Below are positions 25,815 to 34,113 of a DNA stretch of 34,767 nt, piece by piece. The stretch lies in assembly GCF_014897585.1 (NCBI RefSeq), contig NZ_JABUXW010000035.1, positions 1 through 34,767 on the forward strand, written 5' to 3'. The position numbers were made by a program, and so were the translations under genes. The DNA comes from Brachybacterium tyrofermentans (GTDB taxonomy: Bacteria > Actinomycetota > Actinomycetes > Actinomycetales > Dermabacteraceae). The notes beneath the pieces were generated by a model that was not told the DNA's origin, searched no databases, and saw nothing but the letters and a program-made list of their open reading frames with translations. The first letter of the stretch is position 1. Each line of letters starts with the position of its first letter.

Positions 25815-26993
25815 CTACGACCCGGTGGCCCGGGGTGAGAACAGCAAGGTGAACCAGGACAGCAGACCGTCCAGGCGGGCGCCGAAGATCTGCACGAGCG
25901 CTTGTCCTCCGGGCGTTGCCCAGAGAGCGACCGCGAGGGCGGCGAGTCCTGCCAGTGCCAGGAGCACCAGCTGGAAGGTGGAGATCCTCTGACGGTACAG
26001 GCGCGAGACGCCCTTGGCGTCCACGAGCTTGGAGCCGATGCGCAATCGCGTGAGGAATGTCGAGCTCATACCGGCCCGGCCCTTGTCGAGGAACTCCTCG
26101 AGGGTGCCGTGGGTGCCGACGGCGACGATGACGGACGCGTCCTTCTCGTCGGCCAGGAGCATGGCGATGTCCTCGCTCGTGCCCGAGGCGGGGAAGAGGA
26201 TGACCTCGTCGCCGAGGCCGAGCTCCTCGAGCCGCTCCAGGCCCGGGGCTCGCCCGTCCCGGTAGGCGTGCACGACGAGCTCGGCGCCGCTGCGCAGGGC
26301 GCGGTCGGAGACGGAGTCCATGTCCCCGATGATCATGTCGGGACGGAATCCCGCCTCGATCACCGCATCGGCTCCCCCGTCCACGCCGATGAGCACGGGG
26401 CGGTTCTCCCTCATGAAGGGCCGCAGCGTGGCGAGGTCCTCCTTGTAGTGGTAGCCGCGCACGACGATCAGAACCGGGCGGCCGTCGAGGTTCGTGCGCA
26501 CGTCGGGCGCGCCGATCCCGTCGAGCAGCAGGTCCCGCTCGCGCAGCATGTACTCCATCGTGTTCTCGGCGAACATCTCGAGCTGCTGCGACAGGCCTTC
26601 GCGGGCGATCTCCAGGGAGGTGGCGATCGTGTCGTCGTCCTGTGCGGTGCCCTCGGCGATCACCGTGTCGTCCAGGCGCACCGTGCCGCCGGTGATCGTG
26701 ACGGTCTGACCGTCCCTGACCTCCTCGAAGACATCGCTCCCCAGCTCATCGACCAGGACGATGCCGGCGTCGACGAGGATCCGGGGACCGGCGTTGGGAT
26801 ATCGACCGGATGTCGAGGCTGCGACGTTGAGGACGGCGGCAGGGCTCCGCTCGACCAGTGCCTCCGCGGCGACCCGATCGATGTCCTGGTGATCGATGAT
26901 CGCGATGTCGCCCGGCTGGAGGCGCTTGGTGAGGTCCTTGGTGCGTCGGCCCAGACGGGCGGTGCCGATCACCACGGATTGGGTCGCGCTCAT
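25815..26993 (-). CDS. steA: Cytokinetic ring protein SteA (Rv1697-like, thiamin-pyrophosphokinase-like domain)
   Basis: 392 residues. A three-part protein: an N-terminal domain (RTKDLTKRLQPGDIAIIDHQ), a thiamin pyrophosphokinase-like core with GVDGGADAVIEAGFRPDMIIGDMDSVSD near residues 205-235, and one C-terminal membrane segment (FQLVLLALAGLAALAVALWA). In C. glutamicum the homologue acts with SteB in septal peptidoglycan splitting (from memory). Retention of GDMDS suggests nucleotide or diphosphate binding; actual kinase activity is unknown. The ATG at 26993 overlaps the recN stop by 4 bp. It is followed by the MctB/SteB gene after 15 bp, the standard actinobacterial pair. Confidence 0.92.
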   Translation of the reverse strand: MSATQSVVIGTARLGRRTKDLTKRLQPGDIAIIDHQDIDRVAAEALVERSPAAVLNVAASTSGRYPNAGPRILVDAGIVLVDELGSDVFEEVRDGQTVTITGGTVRLDDTVIAEGTAQDDDTIATSLEIAREGLSQQLEMFAENTMEYMLRERDLLLDGIGAPDVRTNLDGRPVLIVVRGYHYKEDLATLRPFMRENRPVLIGVDGGADAVIEAGFRPDMIIGDMDSVSDRALRSGAELVVHAYRDGRAPGLERLEELGLGDEVILFPASGTSEDIAMLLADEKDASVIVAVGTHGTLEEFLDKGRAGMSSTFLTRLRIGSKLVDAKGVSRLYRQRISTFQLVLLALAGLAALAVALWATPGGQALVQIFGARLDGLLSWFTLLFSPRATGS

Positions 26994-28738
26994 CGGCGCC
27001 GCTCCGTCGTGGTCGAGCTCCCGGCGGCGACGGTGCTCGCCTCGTCCAGCAGCTCCTCCGCATGGGCGCGGGCGACATCGGAGGCGTCGTCGCCGGCGAG
27101 CATCCGCGCCAGCTCACGGATCCGGCCCTGACGATCGAGGGTCTCGACCGTCGAGCTGGTCGATCCGTCGCTCGAGGACTTCACGATCTGCAGATGGGTC
27201 CCCGCATGCGCCGCGACCTGCGGGAGATGGGTGACGACGATGACCTGCGCATGGCGCGCCAGGCGTGCCAGCCGGTGGCCGACGGCGAGTGCGGCGCGCC
27301 CGCCGATCCCGGCGTCGATCTCGTCGAAGACGAAGACGGGCGCCGCGCTGCGGTCGTTCCGCGACGCGGAGAGGGCGACCTCGAGGGCGAGCATCACCCG
27401 GGAGAGCTCACCGCCGGAGGCCGCCTGGGCGACCGGCAGGTGATCGGCCCCGGGATGGGGTGCGAGCAGGATCGCGACGGCGTCGCAGCCGTGGGAGCGG
27501 TGGGCCTGCGCTGAGACCTCGACGCGGATGTCGGCGTCGGGCATCTCGAGGTGGCGCAGCTCCTCCTGGACGGCCCCGGAGAGCTCCTCCGCGGCGGCCG
27601 TGCGGGCGGAGGTCAGCGCCGCGGCCACGTCGTCCAGCTCGCCCTGCAGGGAGTCCAGACGGGCCGCCGCAGCAGTGCGCTCCTGCTCCGCGCCGTCGAA
27701 GCGATCGAGATCGATGGCGGCGCCTCGGGAGGTCTCCAGCAGGGCCGTGACGTCCTGCGCAGGGCCCTCGGTCCCCGGAAGCAGGGTGCCCAGATCCCGG
27801 ACCAGGACGGTCAGCTCGTGCAGGCGCTCGTTCGCCTCCCCGAGGCGTCCCGGAGAGGCGTCGATGTCATCGGCGTACCGGGAGAGCTCGGCCGCCACAT
27901 CGGACAGCTCGATCCGGGTCGCGTCCAGCCGCTCGACGAGCGGCTCCAGCGTGGTGTCGGTGCGCGCAGCCCGCCCGAGCGCCTCACCGGCGACATCGAG
28001 CAGCGGCCCGGCGGCCGGTCCGTCGTCATCGCCGACGAGAGCCAGCGCGGCCTGGTTGGCGGCGCCGCGCAGCTCCTCGGCGTTGCCGAGCCGCTCGAGC
28101 TCGACGCGCAGGGCGTCGTCCTCCCCCGGCTGCGGGTCGGTGCTCTCGATCCGTTCGAGGGCCTCGCGCAGCGCTGTGCCCCGACGGTCCCGCTCGGTGA
28201 GCAGGGCGTCGAGCTCCGCGAGCCGCTCCGTCAGGGCGGAGCGTTCGCGCCACAGCTCACGATGCCGTTCCAGCAGCGGTCGGATCTCGGTGCCGGCGAA
28301 GCGATCCAGCGCCTCCCGCTGGGCATCGGGGTCGCGCAGCCGCTGCTGATCGGACTGACCGTGCACGGTCACCGCGGTGCCGACCAGGCGCGCGAGGGTC
28401 CCGATGGGGACCGGCACGCCGCCGATCTGCGCCCGGGACCGGCCGTCCCGGGTCACCCTGCGCACCACGAGCACCTCGCCGTCGTCCTCGTCGGCTCCCA
28501 GCTCGTCGAGCGAGGCGGCCAGCTCGTCGTGACCGCTCAGAGCCAGGGTGCCGTCCACCGTGCTCGACCCGCGGGTGCGGCCCCGATCCAGACGGCCCCC
28601 GAGCAGCATGGTGAGGCCGGTGACGATCATCGTCTTGCCCGCGCCGGTCTCCCCCGTCAGAGCGGTGAAACCGGGCCCGAACTCGAGCATCGCGTCGTCG
28701 ATCACGCCGATCTGGCGGATGCGCAGGGTGGACAGCAT
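26990..28738 (-). CDS. recN: DNA repair protein RecN
   Basis: 582 residues. An SMC-like ATPase for double-strand break repair. Walker A GETGAGKT is at residues 29-36, the ABC signature is ASGGELSRVMLALE, and Walker B is VFVFDEIDAGIGG, followed by the H-loop VVTHLPQVAA. The middle is a Glu/Arg/Leu-rich coiled coil (about residues 150-370). Length is normal. The ATG at 28738 starts 18 bp after the NAD kinase stop; a GAGGAG run lies near that stop. The stop overlaps steA by 4 bp. Being bound into a constitutive-looking operon, it may be expressed without SOS control; I saw no LexA-type box upstream. Confidence 0.96.
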   Translation of the reverse strand: MLSTLRIRQIGVIDDAMLEFGPGFTALTGETGAGKTMIVTGLTMLLGGRLDRGRTRGSSTVDGTLALSGHDELAASLDELGADEDDGEVLVVRRVTRDGRSRAQIGGVPVPIGTLARLVGTAVTVHGQSDQQRLRDPDAQREALDRFAGTEIRPLLERHRELWRERSALTERLAELDALLTERDRRGTALREALERIESTDPQPGEDDALRVELERLGNAEELRGAANQAALALVGDDDGPAAGPLLDVAGEALGRAARTDTTLEPLVERLDATRIELSDVAAELSRYADDIDASPGRLGEANERLHELTVLVRDLGTLLPGTEGPAQDVTALLETSRGAAIDLDRFDGAEQERTAAAARLDSLQGELDDVAAALTSARTAAAEELSGAVQEELRHLEMPDADIRVEVSAQAHRSHGCDAVAILLAPHPGADHLPVAQAASGGELSRVMLALEVALSASRNDRSAAPVFVFDEIDAGIGGRAALAVGHRLARLARHAQVIVVTHLPQVAAHAGTHLQIVKSSSDGSTSSTVETLDRQGRIRELARMLAGDDASDVARAHAEELLDEASTVAAGSSTTTERRR

Positions 28739-28756
28739 CGGGGACCTCTCAGCTCC

Positions 28757-29701
28757 TCAGCGGGTGCGGGGGCTGCGACCCCGCCAGCCGACGACGGGGA
28801 GCTGGAACTTCTCGACCAGCCGATCGGCGAAGGGCGTCGCGCTCAGCCGTGCCAGACGGACGAACTGCTCGGACAGGCGGGCCTCGACGCGCATCCCGGC
28901 GGTGATCTCCGCGGTGCGGCGCCCGTCGAGCGTGAGGATGCCGTCCTCCCGATTGTCGAGGGTCATCTCGATGGCGGCCTCGGAGGATCGGCCCAGCACC
29001 AGCGGGCGGGCGAACAGGGCGTGCGCGGCCAGCGGGATCAGGAGCATCGCGTCGACCTCGGGCCAGATCACGGGGCCACCGGCGCTGAAGGCGTAGGCGG
29101 TTGACCCTGTGGACGTGGACAGCACCACGCCATCGCAGCCGAAGGAGGAGACGGGACGGCCATCGATCTCGATGGCGACGTTGATCATCTTGAGCCGGTC
29201 GGCCTTCTCGAGGGACGCCTCGTTGAGCGCCCAATGCTCCTCGACCACGTGGTCCTCGGAGTCCAGGACGTGCACGTCGAGGGTGGAGCGCTTCTCGATC
29301 TCGTAGTCGCCGTCCAGGAGACGGGAGACGGTGATCGAGAGGTCCTCGACCTCGCTCTCGGCGAGGAAGCCGACGTGCCCGAGGTTGACGCCGTGCACGG
29401 GGACATCGGCCTCGCGCACCGCCTCCAGCGCGCGCAGGATGGTGCCGTCGCCGCCCAGGACGATGCCGAGCTCGACCAGGTCCGCAGCGGAGACCGCGTC
29501 CAGCACGTCGACCCCGCCGTTGGTGAGGAAGGTCAGCAGCTTCGGCGGGGCGACGTCCTCGGGAAGGGCCAGGATCTCGTCGACCTGCTCGTCGACCACG
29601 ACGCCGCGCACCCCTCGCCGGGCGAGTTCCTCGAGCACCGTGAGCATGGCGCTGAGCGCAGCGCGGCGGCCGGTATGGACATAGAGGAGGAACCGTCGCA
29701 T
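28757..29701 (-). CDS. nadK: NAD kinase
   Basis: 314 residues. It phosphorylates NAD to NADP using ATP or, in many actinobacteria, polyphosphate. The GGDGT motif is at residues 83-87 (D85 catalytic), followed by NLGHVGFLAE (105-114), a conserved LNEASLEK and the glycine-rich DGVVLSTSTGSTAYAFSAGG region (residues in two parts). PEVDAMLLIPLAAHALFARP completes the family pattern. The ATG at 29701 lies four bases after the tlyA stop, with GGAGG overlapping the last tlyA codons. The tlyA-nadK-recN order is the same as in mycobacteria (Rv1694-Rv1696). Confidence 0.97.
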   Translation of the reverse strand: MRRFLLYVHTGRRAALSAMLTVLEELARRGVRGVVVDEQVDEILALPEDVAPPKLLTFLTNGGVDVLDAVSAADLVELGIVLGGDGTILRALEAVREADVPVHGVNLGHVGFLAESEVEDLSITVSRLLDGDYEIEKRSTLDVHVLDSEDHVVEEHWALNEASLEKADRLKMINVAIEIDGRPVSSFGCDGVVLSTSTGSTAYAFSAGGPVIWPEVDAMLLIPLAAHALFARPLVLGRSSEAAIEMTLDNREDGILTLDGRRTAEITAGMRVEARLSEQFVRLARLSATPFADRLVEKFQLPVVGWRGRSPRTR

Positions 29702-29705
29702 GGGG

Positions 29706-30551
29706 TCAATCCTCCTGGAAGAAGTCGTCGGCGCCGCGGACGCGCGGCTGGTTCTCGCGCACGGCGTCCCCGATCATGTCACAGGCCTCCGCGTCGAGCG
29801 TGCAGGTCACGCCCGCGGCACGCAGATGCAGGAAGTACTCGCGGTTGCCGTCCTGGCCCGGCAGGGCGCTGGGGCCGACGGCGAGCAGCGTGAGCCCGGC
29901 CTGAGACGCGCCCTCGGCCACGCCGCGGACGGCCCCGGCCCGGGCCCGGGCGTCGGTGACCACTCCCGTGCGCGGCAGCGCCTCGCGACCGACCTCGAAC
30001 TGGGGTTTGACCATGAGGAGGAGGTCGCCTCCAGGCTGCACCACACTCCCGAGGGGCTCGACGACGGTGCGCAGGGAGATGAAGGAGAGGTCGGCGACGA
30101 GGAGCTCGACCTGGGCCCCGATCAGCTCCGAGGTGAGGTCGCGCACGCTGGTTCCGTCGAGCACGTGCACACGCTCGTCGTCGCGGACGTGGTCGGCGAG
30201 CTGATCGTGGCCGATGTCGACCGCGACCACCCGTCGGGCACCACGTCGCAGCAGGACGTCGGTGAAGCCTCCTGTCGACGCACCGGCGTCGAGGCAGTGC
30301 AGCCCGTGGGGATCCAGGCCGAGCGCGTCGAGGGCGCCGGCGAGCTTGTGAGAGGCCCGGGAGGCGTACTCGATCCCGTCGGGCACGTCCGCGACGCTCA
30401 GCAGGGCACCCTCCGGGACCGGCGCGGAGGCCTTCACGACGGGCCGGCCGTCGAGACGGGCGCGGCCCTCCTCGATGATCCGACGCGCGTGGGTCCGGGA
30501 GCGGGCCAGACCGGCCCCGAGCAGGGCGAGGTCCAGGCGCTGCCCGGTCAC
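29706..30551 (-). CDS. tlyA: TlyA-type rRNA (cytidine-2'-O)-methyltransferase
   Basis: 281 residues. In M. tuberculosis TlyA methylates C1409 of 16S and C1920 of 23S rRNA and thereby confers capreomycin/viomycin sensitivity (established knowledge). An N-terminal S4 RNA-binding domain (RLDLALLGAGLARSRTHARR) precedes a Rossmann methyltransferase domain with SAM motif DAGASTGGFTD (88-98). The FtsJ-type K-D-K-E tetrad is K69, D154 (VADLSF), K182 (VKPQFE) and E238. These numbers equal my recollection of the mycobacterial residues, which supports the GTG start at 30551. That GTG overlaps the HAD stop by 4 bp (GTGA). Longer in-frame starts would run back into the HAD gene. Confidence 0.95.
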   Translation of the reverse strand: MTGQRLDLALLGAGLARSRTHARRIIEEGRARLDGRPVVKASAPVPEGALLSVADVPDGIEYASRASHKLAGALDALGLDPHGLHCLDAGASTGGFTDVLLRRGARRVVAVDIGHDQLADHVRDDERVHVLDGTSVRDLTSELIGAQVELLVADLSFISLRTVVEPLGSVVQPGGDLLLMVKPQFEVGREALPRTGVVTDARARAGAVRGVAEGASQAGLTLLAVGPSALPGQDGNREYFLHLRAAGVTCTLDAEACDMIGDAVRENQPRVRGADDFFQED

Positions 30552-31564
30552 CGGTCGGTGGGGTGCTGCTCGGTGCCGTCGCGTCCCAGCAGTCGACCCG
30601 TCCACGGGGCCTCCGCAGACCGGGTCCTCAGCAGGGCGAGCACTGCTCGCAGCACGCGCGGGTCCTCGAGATCGCCGTCCAGGACGATGTCGCCGCGGTC
30701 CCAGAGGACGCTCACGGATCCGCAGCGTGCGTGGTCGCCGTCCACCACGGGCAGCACGAAGGGGGTCGCGATGTGCTCGAGGTCGGGAAGGATGTAGGTG
30801 GGCCGACGCACAGGATCAGCGCGCAGGGCGGACTCGATGCCGTCCACGCCGGTCAGCACGAGAAGGGTCTCGATGCCGGCGCGGACCCCGCCTTCGATAT
30901 CGGTGTCGAGCCGGTCGCCGATGACCAGCGGGCGCTGGGCGCCGCTGTCCCGTGCGGCGACGGTGAACATACCCGGCTCGGGCTTGCCCGCCACCATCGG
31001 CTCCGCGCCCGTGGCGTGGCGCAGGGCCGCGACCATCGAGCCGTTGCCCGGGGCCATGCCGCGCTCGGTCGGCAGGGTGGCGTCGATGTTCGTCGCCATC
31101 CACAGCGCGCCGTGCCGGATCGCGTAGGCGCCCTCGGCGAGGATCGGCCAGCTCAGGTCCGGGGACCAGCCCTGCACCACGGCGACGACATCCTCGCTGT
31201 CCGTGGAGACCGGCTCGAGGCCGACCTCGCGGATCTGTGCCCCGAGGCTCGGTCCGCCGACGACGAGGACCTTCGAGCCGGGGTCGAGTCGTTCTGCGAG
31301 CAGCCGGGAGGCGACCTGCGGAGAGGTCACGAACTCCTCGGGCTGCGCACTCACACCGACCTCGGCCAGATGGTCGGCCGCCTGCTGCGGGGTGCGGGAG
31401 GCGTTGTTCGTCGCGAAGACGACGGTGCGTCCTGCCGCGCGTGCCTTCTCGACGGCCTCTGAGGCATGCGGGATCGGCGTCGCACCGTGCATGAGGGTGC
31501 CGTCGAGATCCAGCAGCAGGGCATCATGCAGATCGAGCAGAGAAGGATCGGGCTGACGGGTCAC
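30548..31564 (-). CDS. HAD-superfamily phosphatase, subfamily IIA (NagD/PGP-like, Rv1692 equivalent)
   Basis: 338 residues. HAD motif I DLDGTL, motif II ATNNAS, motif III lysine in GKPEPGMF, and motif IV VIGDRLDTDIEGG are all intact, with a C2-type cap between II and III. In mycobacteria the equivalent gene product was described as a glycerol-3-phosphate phosphatase (from memory); metabolite repair is an alternative. A C-terminal extension of about 80 residues follows the HAD core and is not typical of NagD. The GTG at 31564 overlaps the TPR-protein stop by 4 bp and its own stop overlaps tlyA by 4 bp. The gene is therefore translationally coupled on both sides. Confidence 0.9.
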   Translation of the reverse strand: MTRQPDPSLLDLHDALLLDLDGTLMHGATPIPHASEAVEKARAAGRTVVFATNNASRTPQQAADHLAEVGVSAQPEEFVTSPQVASRLLAERLDPGSKVLVVGGPSLGAQIREVGLEPVSTDSEDVVAVVQGWSPDLSWPILAEGAYAIRHGALWMATNIDATLPTERGMAPGNGSMVAALRHATGAEPMVAGKPEPGMFTVAARDSGAQRPLVIGDRLDTDIEGGVRAGIETLLVLTGVDGIESALRADPVRRPTYILPDLEHIATPFVLPVVDGDHARCGSVSVLWDRGDIVLDGDLEDPRVLRAVLALLRTRSAEAPWTGRLLGRDGTEQHPTDR

Positions 31565-34095
31565 GCCTGCTCCTCCTGATCCTCGCCGGTGGGGTGCTCG
31601 TCGTCGGAGAATTCGCTGTCAGAGAATTCGCTGTCGGAGTGCTCCTCGGTGGAGTGTTCCTCGGCAGAGCGATCATCGGTGGGTTCCTCCTGCGAGTACC
31701 CCAAGTCGCCGTGCACGTCGTCGTCCACCCCGTCGGCGGGCTCCTCCTCCGGTTCCTCGTCGTCCGAGTGCCGCTCGACGCCCTCGTCCCCCGCAAGGAA
31801 CAGCTCCGTCGACCCTTCGGCGTCGTCCTCGGAACCGTCGACATCTGCATCGTCTGCGATCTCGGCGTGGTCCGCGGTATCGCCATAGGGCGAGGAGGTA
31901 CCGACGCGGTCGGCCTCGTCGGACTCGACAGCCGCAACGATGTCGTCAGCGACGTCAGCATCGTCAGCGTCGTCAGCGTCGTCAGCGTCGTCAGCATCGT
32001 CAGCGTCGTCAGCGTCGTCAGCGTCGTCAGCGTCATCAGCGTCATCAGCGTCATCAGCGTCGTCAGCGGACGGATCGTAGGCGTCCAGCACGGAGACGGA
32101 TTCGTCGTCTTCCCATGCCGGCTCCTCAGCGGGCGCGGGTGCGGGGCGGCCCAGGCGCTCGGCGGCGTCTGTGAGGCCTTCGCTGTCGGCGTCGGCGGCG
32201 AGGGTCAGCCAGCGCTTTGCCTCCTCCGGACGCTCAGCACGCTCCAGAAGGTCGGCATAGGCGGCCCAGAGGCGGACCTGCCAATGTCCGTCGACCTTGT
32301 GGCGAAGTGCTGGGATCTCGAGGGTCCTCAGCGCGGTCTGGATGTCGCCGGTGTCGGCATAAGCGCCTGCCACGACGATCATCAGCTCGATGGACGCAGC
32401 CACCCCGAGGGACGAGGCCTCGTCCGACGCCGCGATGTCGAGAGCACGCTCGGGCTTGCCCAAACCGCGCTCCGAATCCGCGATCATCGGGAGGACATCA
32501 TTGCGGCCAGTGATGCGCAGCGATGTGCGCAGCTCCCGGGCAGCGGTTCGGAAGTCCCCGGCGCGGTAGGCCAGGATCCCGTAGGCCTCGCGAACGGCAC
32601 CGACACGACCGCCGATACGCGCGGCGAAACGCGCGTGCGCCTGCGAGGTCTCGAGATCCGTGTCCTCGAGCAGGTAGGCCGCGACGATGTGCTGGCCGAC
32701 GCGCTCTGCGGTCTCCTTGCTCAAGCCACGCAGCTCCTCGCGGATCGGCTTGTCCAGCTCCCGACCGGTGATGCCGTCGGGGATACGAGGCTCGAACGGT
32801 CGATCTGCGCGTGCTTCCTGACCGGGACGCGAGTTGCGACGCTCCTCACGAGGGGCGCCACCTGTCCGCGGGTCGTGGTCCTCGCGCGGCGGGCGCGAGC
32901 CGGCAGCGCCGGCGCCCTGGTCGCCATCACGACGGCGGTCACTCCCCGGGCGGCTGGAACGGTCGTCCCGGCGTCGACGCTCATCGGCCTTGCTGTCATA
33001 CCTCGGCTTCTCATCGCGACGCGAGTCGTACCTGGACTTGTCATCCCGGCGGGAGTCATAGCGCGGCTTCTCATCACGGCGTGAGTCATAGCGCGGCTTA
33101 TCTTCCCGACGCGAGTCGTACCTGGGCTTGTCGTCACGCTGCGAGCCATAGGCCGGCTTGTCATCACGGCGAGCGTCGTAGCGGGGCTTGTCGTCACGGC
33201 GAGCGTCGTAGCGGGGCTTGTCGTCACGGCGTGAGTCGTACCTGGGCTTGTCGTCACGCTGCGAGCCATAGCGGGGCTTGTCGTCACGGCGAGCGTCGTA
33301 GCGGGGCTTGTCGTCCCGGCGTGAGTCGTAGCGGGGCTTGTCATCCCGGCGCGAATCGTAGCGGGGCTTGTCATCACGCTGCGAGCCATAGCGCGGCTTA
33401 TCGTCCCGACGTGAGTCGTAGCGGGGCTTGTCATCCCGGCGCGAATCGTAGCGGGGCTTGTCATCACGCTGCGAGCCATAGCGCGGCTTATCGTCCCGAC
33501 GTGAGTCGTAGCGGGGCTTGTCATCCCGGCGCGAATCGTAGCGGGGCTTGTCATCACGCTGCGAGCCATAGCGCGGCTTATCGTCCCGACGTGAGTCGTA
33601 GCGGGGCTTGTCATCACGACGTGAGTCGGAGCGAGGACTTTCATCGCGACGCCCACCGTAGCTGGGCCGGTCATCACGACGCGAGTCGTATCGCGGCTTG
33701 TCATCGCGCTGCGAGCCATAGCGCGGCTTCTCGTCGCGACGGCTACCGTAGCTCGACCTGTCATCACGCTGAGAGCCATAGCTCGGGTCGGACTGGCGAG
33801 CAGAGCGATCACGATCACGGTCACTACGCTGGCCGCCCTGGAAAGAACCCGACGGACGGTATGCACGCTCCCCGCCAGCGCGCCGCTGGCCGCCTGCTGA
33901 ACTGGTCCGGTCATCGCGGCTGCTGCGCGACTCCGAGTACCTGGAGGAATCAGACGACGAGGATCGCGACGACGAGTCCCTGTCCCGGTACGGTGCCCGG
34001 GACCCGGACGCGGAGGGCCGGTCGTCGTTCCTCGCGTAGCCGCGGCTCTTGTCGCCGTGCCCGCGGTCGCTCTCGCTCTTGCTGTGCTCAGCCAC
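31561..34095 (-). CDS. TPR-like protein with an Arg/Asp/Tyr repeat domain and acidic tail (Rv1691 position)
   Basis: 844 residues in three parts. Residues 1-375 are disordered and polar; 106-375 consist of 27 ten-residue units of the form RYDSRRDDKP or RYGSQRDDKP. Residues of about 435-655 are helical with TPR-like pairs (ELDKPIREELRGLSKETAER, ALRTLEIPAL) and correspond to the TPR protein located before the HAD gene in other actinobacteria. The last 190 residues are strongly acidic, including an Ala-Asp-Asp tract at 677-714. There is no signal peptide or catalytic motif. The function is unknown. I chose the GTG at 34095 (VAEHSKSESDR); a TTG six codons earlier is in frame, and neither has a clear SD. 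It is first in the 12-gene operon. The basic/acidic layout suggests RNA or ribosome binding, but this is inference. Confidence 0.8.
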   Translation of the reverse strand: MAEHSKSESDRGHGDKSRGYARNDDRPSASGSRAPYRDRDSSSRSSSSDSSRYSESRSSRDDRTSSAGGQRRAGGERAYRPSGSFQGGQRSDRDRDRSARQSDPSYGSQRDDRSSYGSRRDEKPRYGSQRDDKPRYDSRRDDRPSYGGRRDESPRSDSRRDDKPRYDSRRDDKPRYGSQRDDKPRYDSRRDDKPRYDSRRDDKPRYGSQRDDKPRYDSRRDDKPRYDSRRDDKPRYGSQRDDKPRYDSRRDDKPRYDSRRDDKPRYDARRDDKPRYGSQRDDKPRYDSRRDDKPRYDARRDDKPRYDARRDDKPAYGSQRDDKPRYDSRREDKPRYDSRRDEKPRYDSRRDDKSRYDSRRDEKPRYDSKADERRRRDDRSSRPGSDRRRDGDQGAGAAGSRPPREDHDPRTGGAPREERRNSRPGQEARADRPFEPRIPDGITGRELDKPIREELRGLSKETAERVGQHIVAAYLLEDTDLETSQAHARFAARIGGRVGAVREAYGILAYRAGDFRTAARELRTSLRITGRNDVLPMIADSERGLGKPERALDIAASDEASSLGVAASIELMIVVAGAYADTGDIQTALRTLEIPALRHKVDGHWQVRLWAAYADLLERAERPEEAKRWLTLAADADSEGLTDAAERLGRPAPAPAEEPAWEDDESVSVLDAYDPSADDADDADDADDADDADDADDADDADDADDADDADDADVADDIVAAVESDEADRVGTSSPYGDTADHAEIADDADVDGSEDDAEGSTELFLAGDEGVERHSDDEEPEEEPADGVDDDVHGDLGYSQEEPTDDRSAEEHSTEEHSDSEFSDSEFSDDEHPTGEDQEEQA
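31954..32067 (-). repeat. Tandem 9-bp repeat encoding the Ala-Asp-Asp tract
   Basis: Twelve 9-bp units (GTCAGCGTC with G/A variants on the plus strand) plus a 6-bp partial unit. They lie in frame in the acidic tail of the TPR protein, so unit number can vary without frameshift. The variants are synonymous (GTC/ATC). Confidence 0.95.
32971..33780 (-). repeat. 27 x 30-bp coding repeat array, with three identical 90-bp blocks
   Basis: Successive 30-bp units encode the ten-residue Arg/Asp/Lys/Pro/Tyr motif. Within it, 33331-33420, 33421-33510 and 33511-33600 are identical 90-bp blocks (three units each), a sign of recent duplication. Flanking units differ mainly by synonymous changes, with Gly-Ser-Gln and Asp-Ala-Arg variants. 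Array length should vary between strains and is prone to assembly error. Confidence 0.97.
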
Positions 34096-34113
34096 GTGAA
34101 TCGTCCGTCTCAA

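Noticed and set aside
27528..29104. Plus-strand frames of 270-520 codons opposite recN and nadK
   Set aside because: Antisense shadows; translations are Ser/Arg- or Gln/Gly-rich, and both opposite genes are complete with all motifs.
32971..33780. CRISPR-like regular repeat spacing
   Set aside because: Units are contiguous with no unique spacers, and are in frame in a coding gene. No cas genes are nearby.
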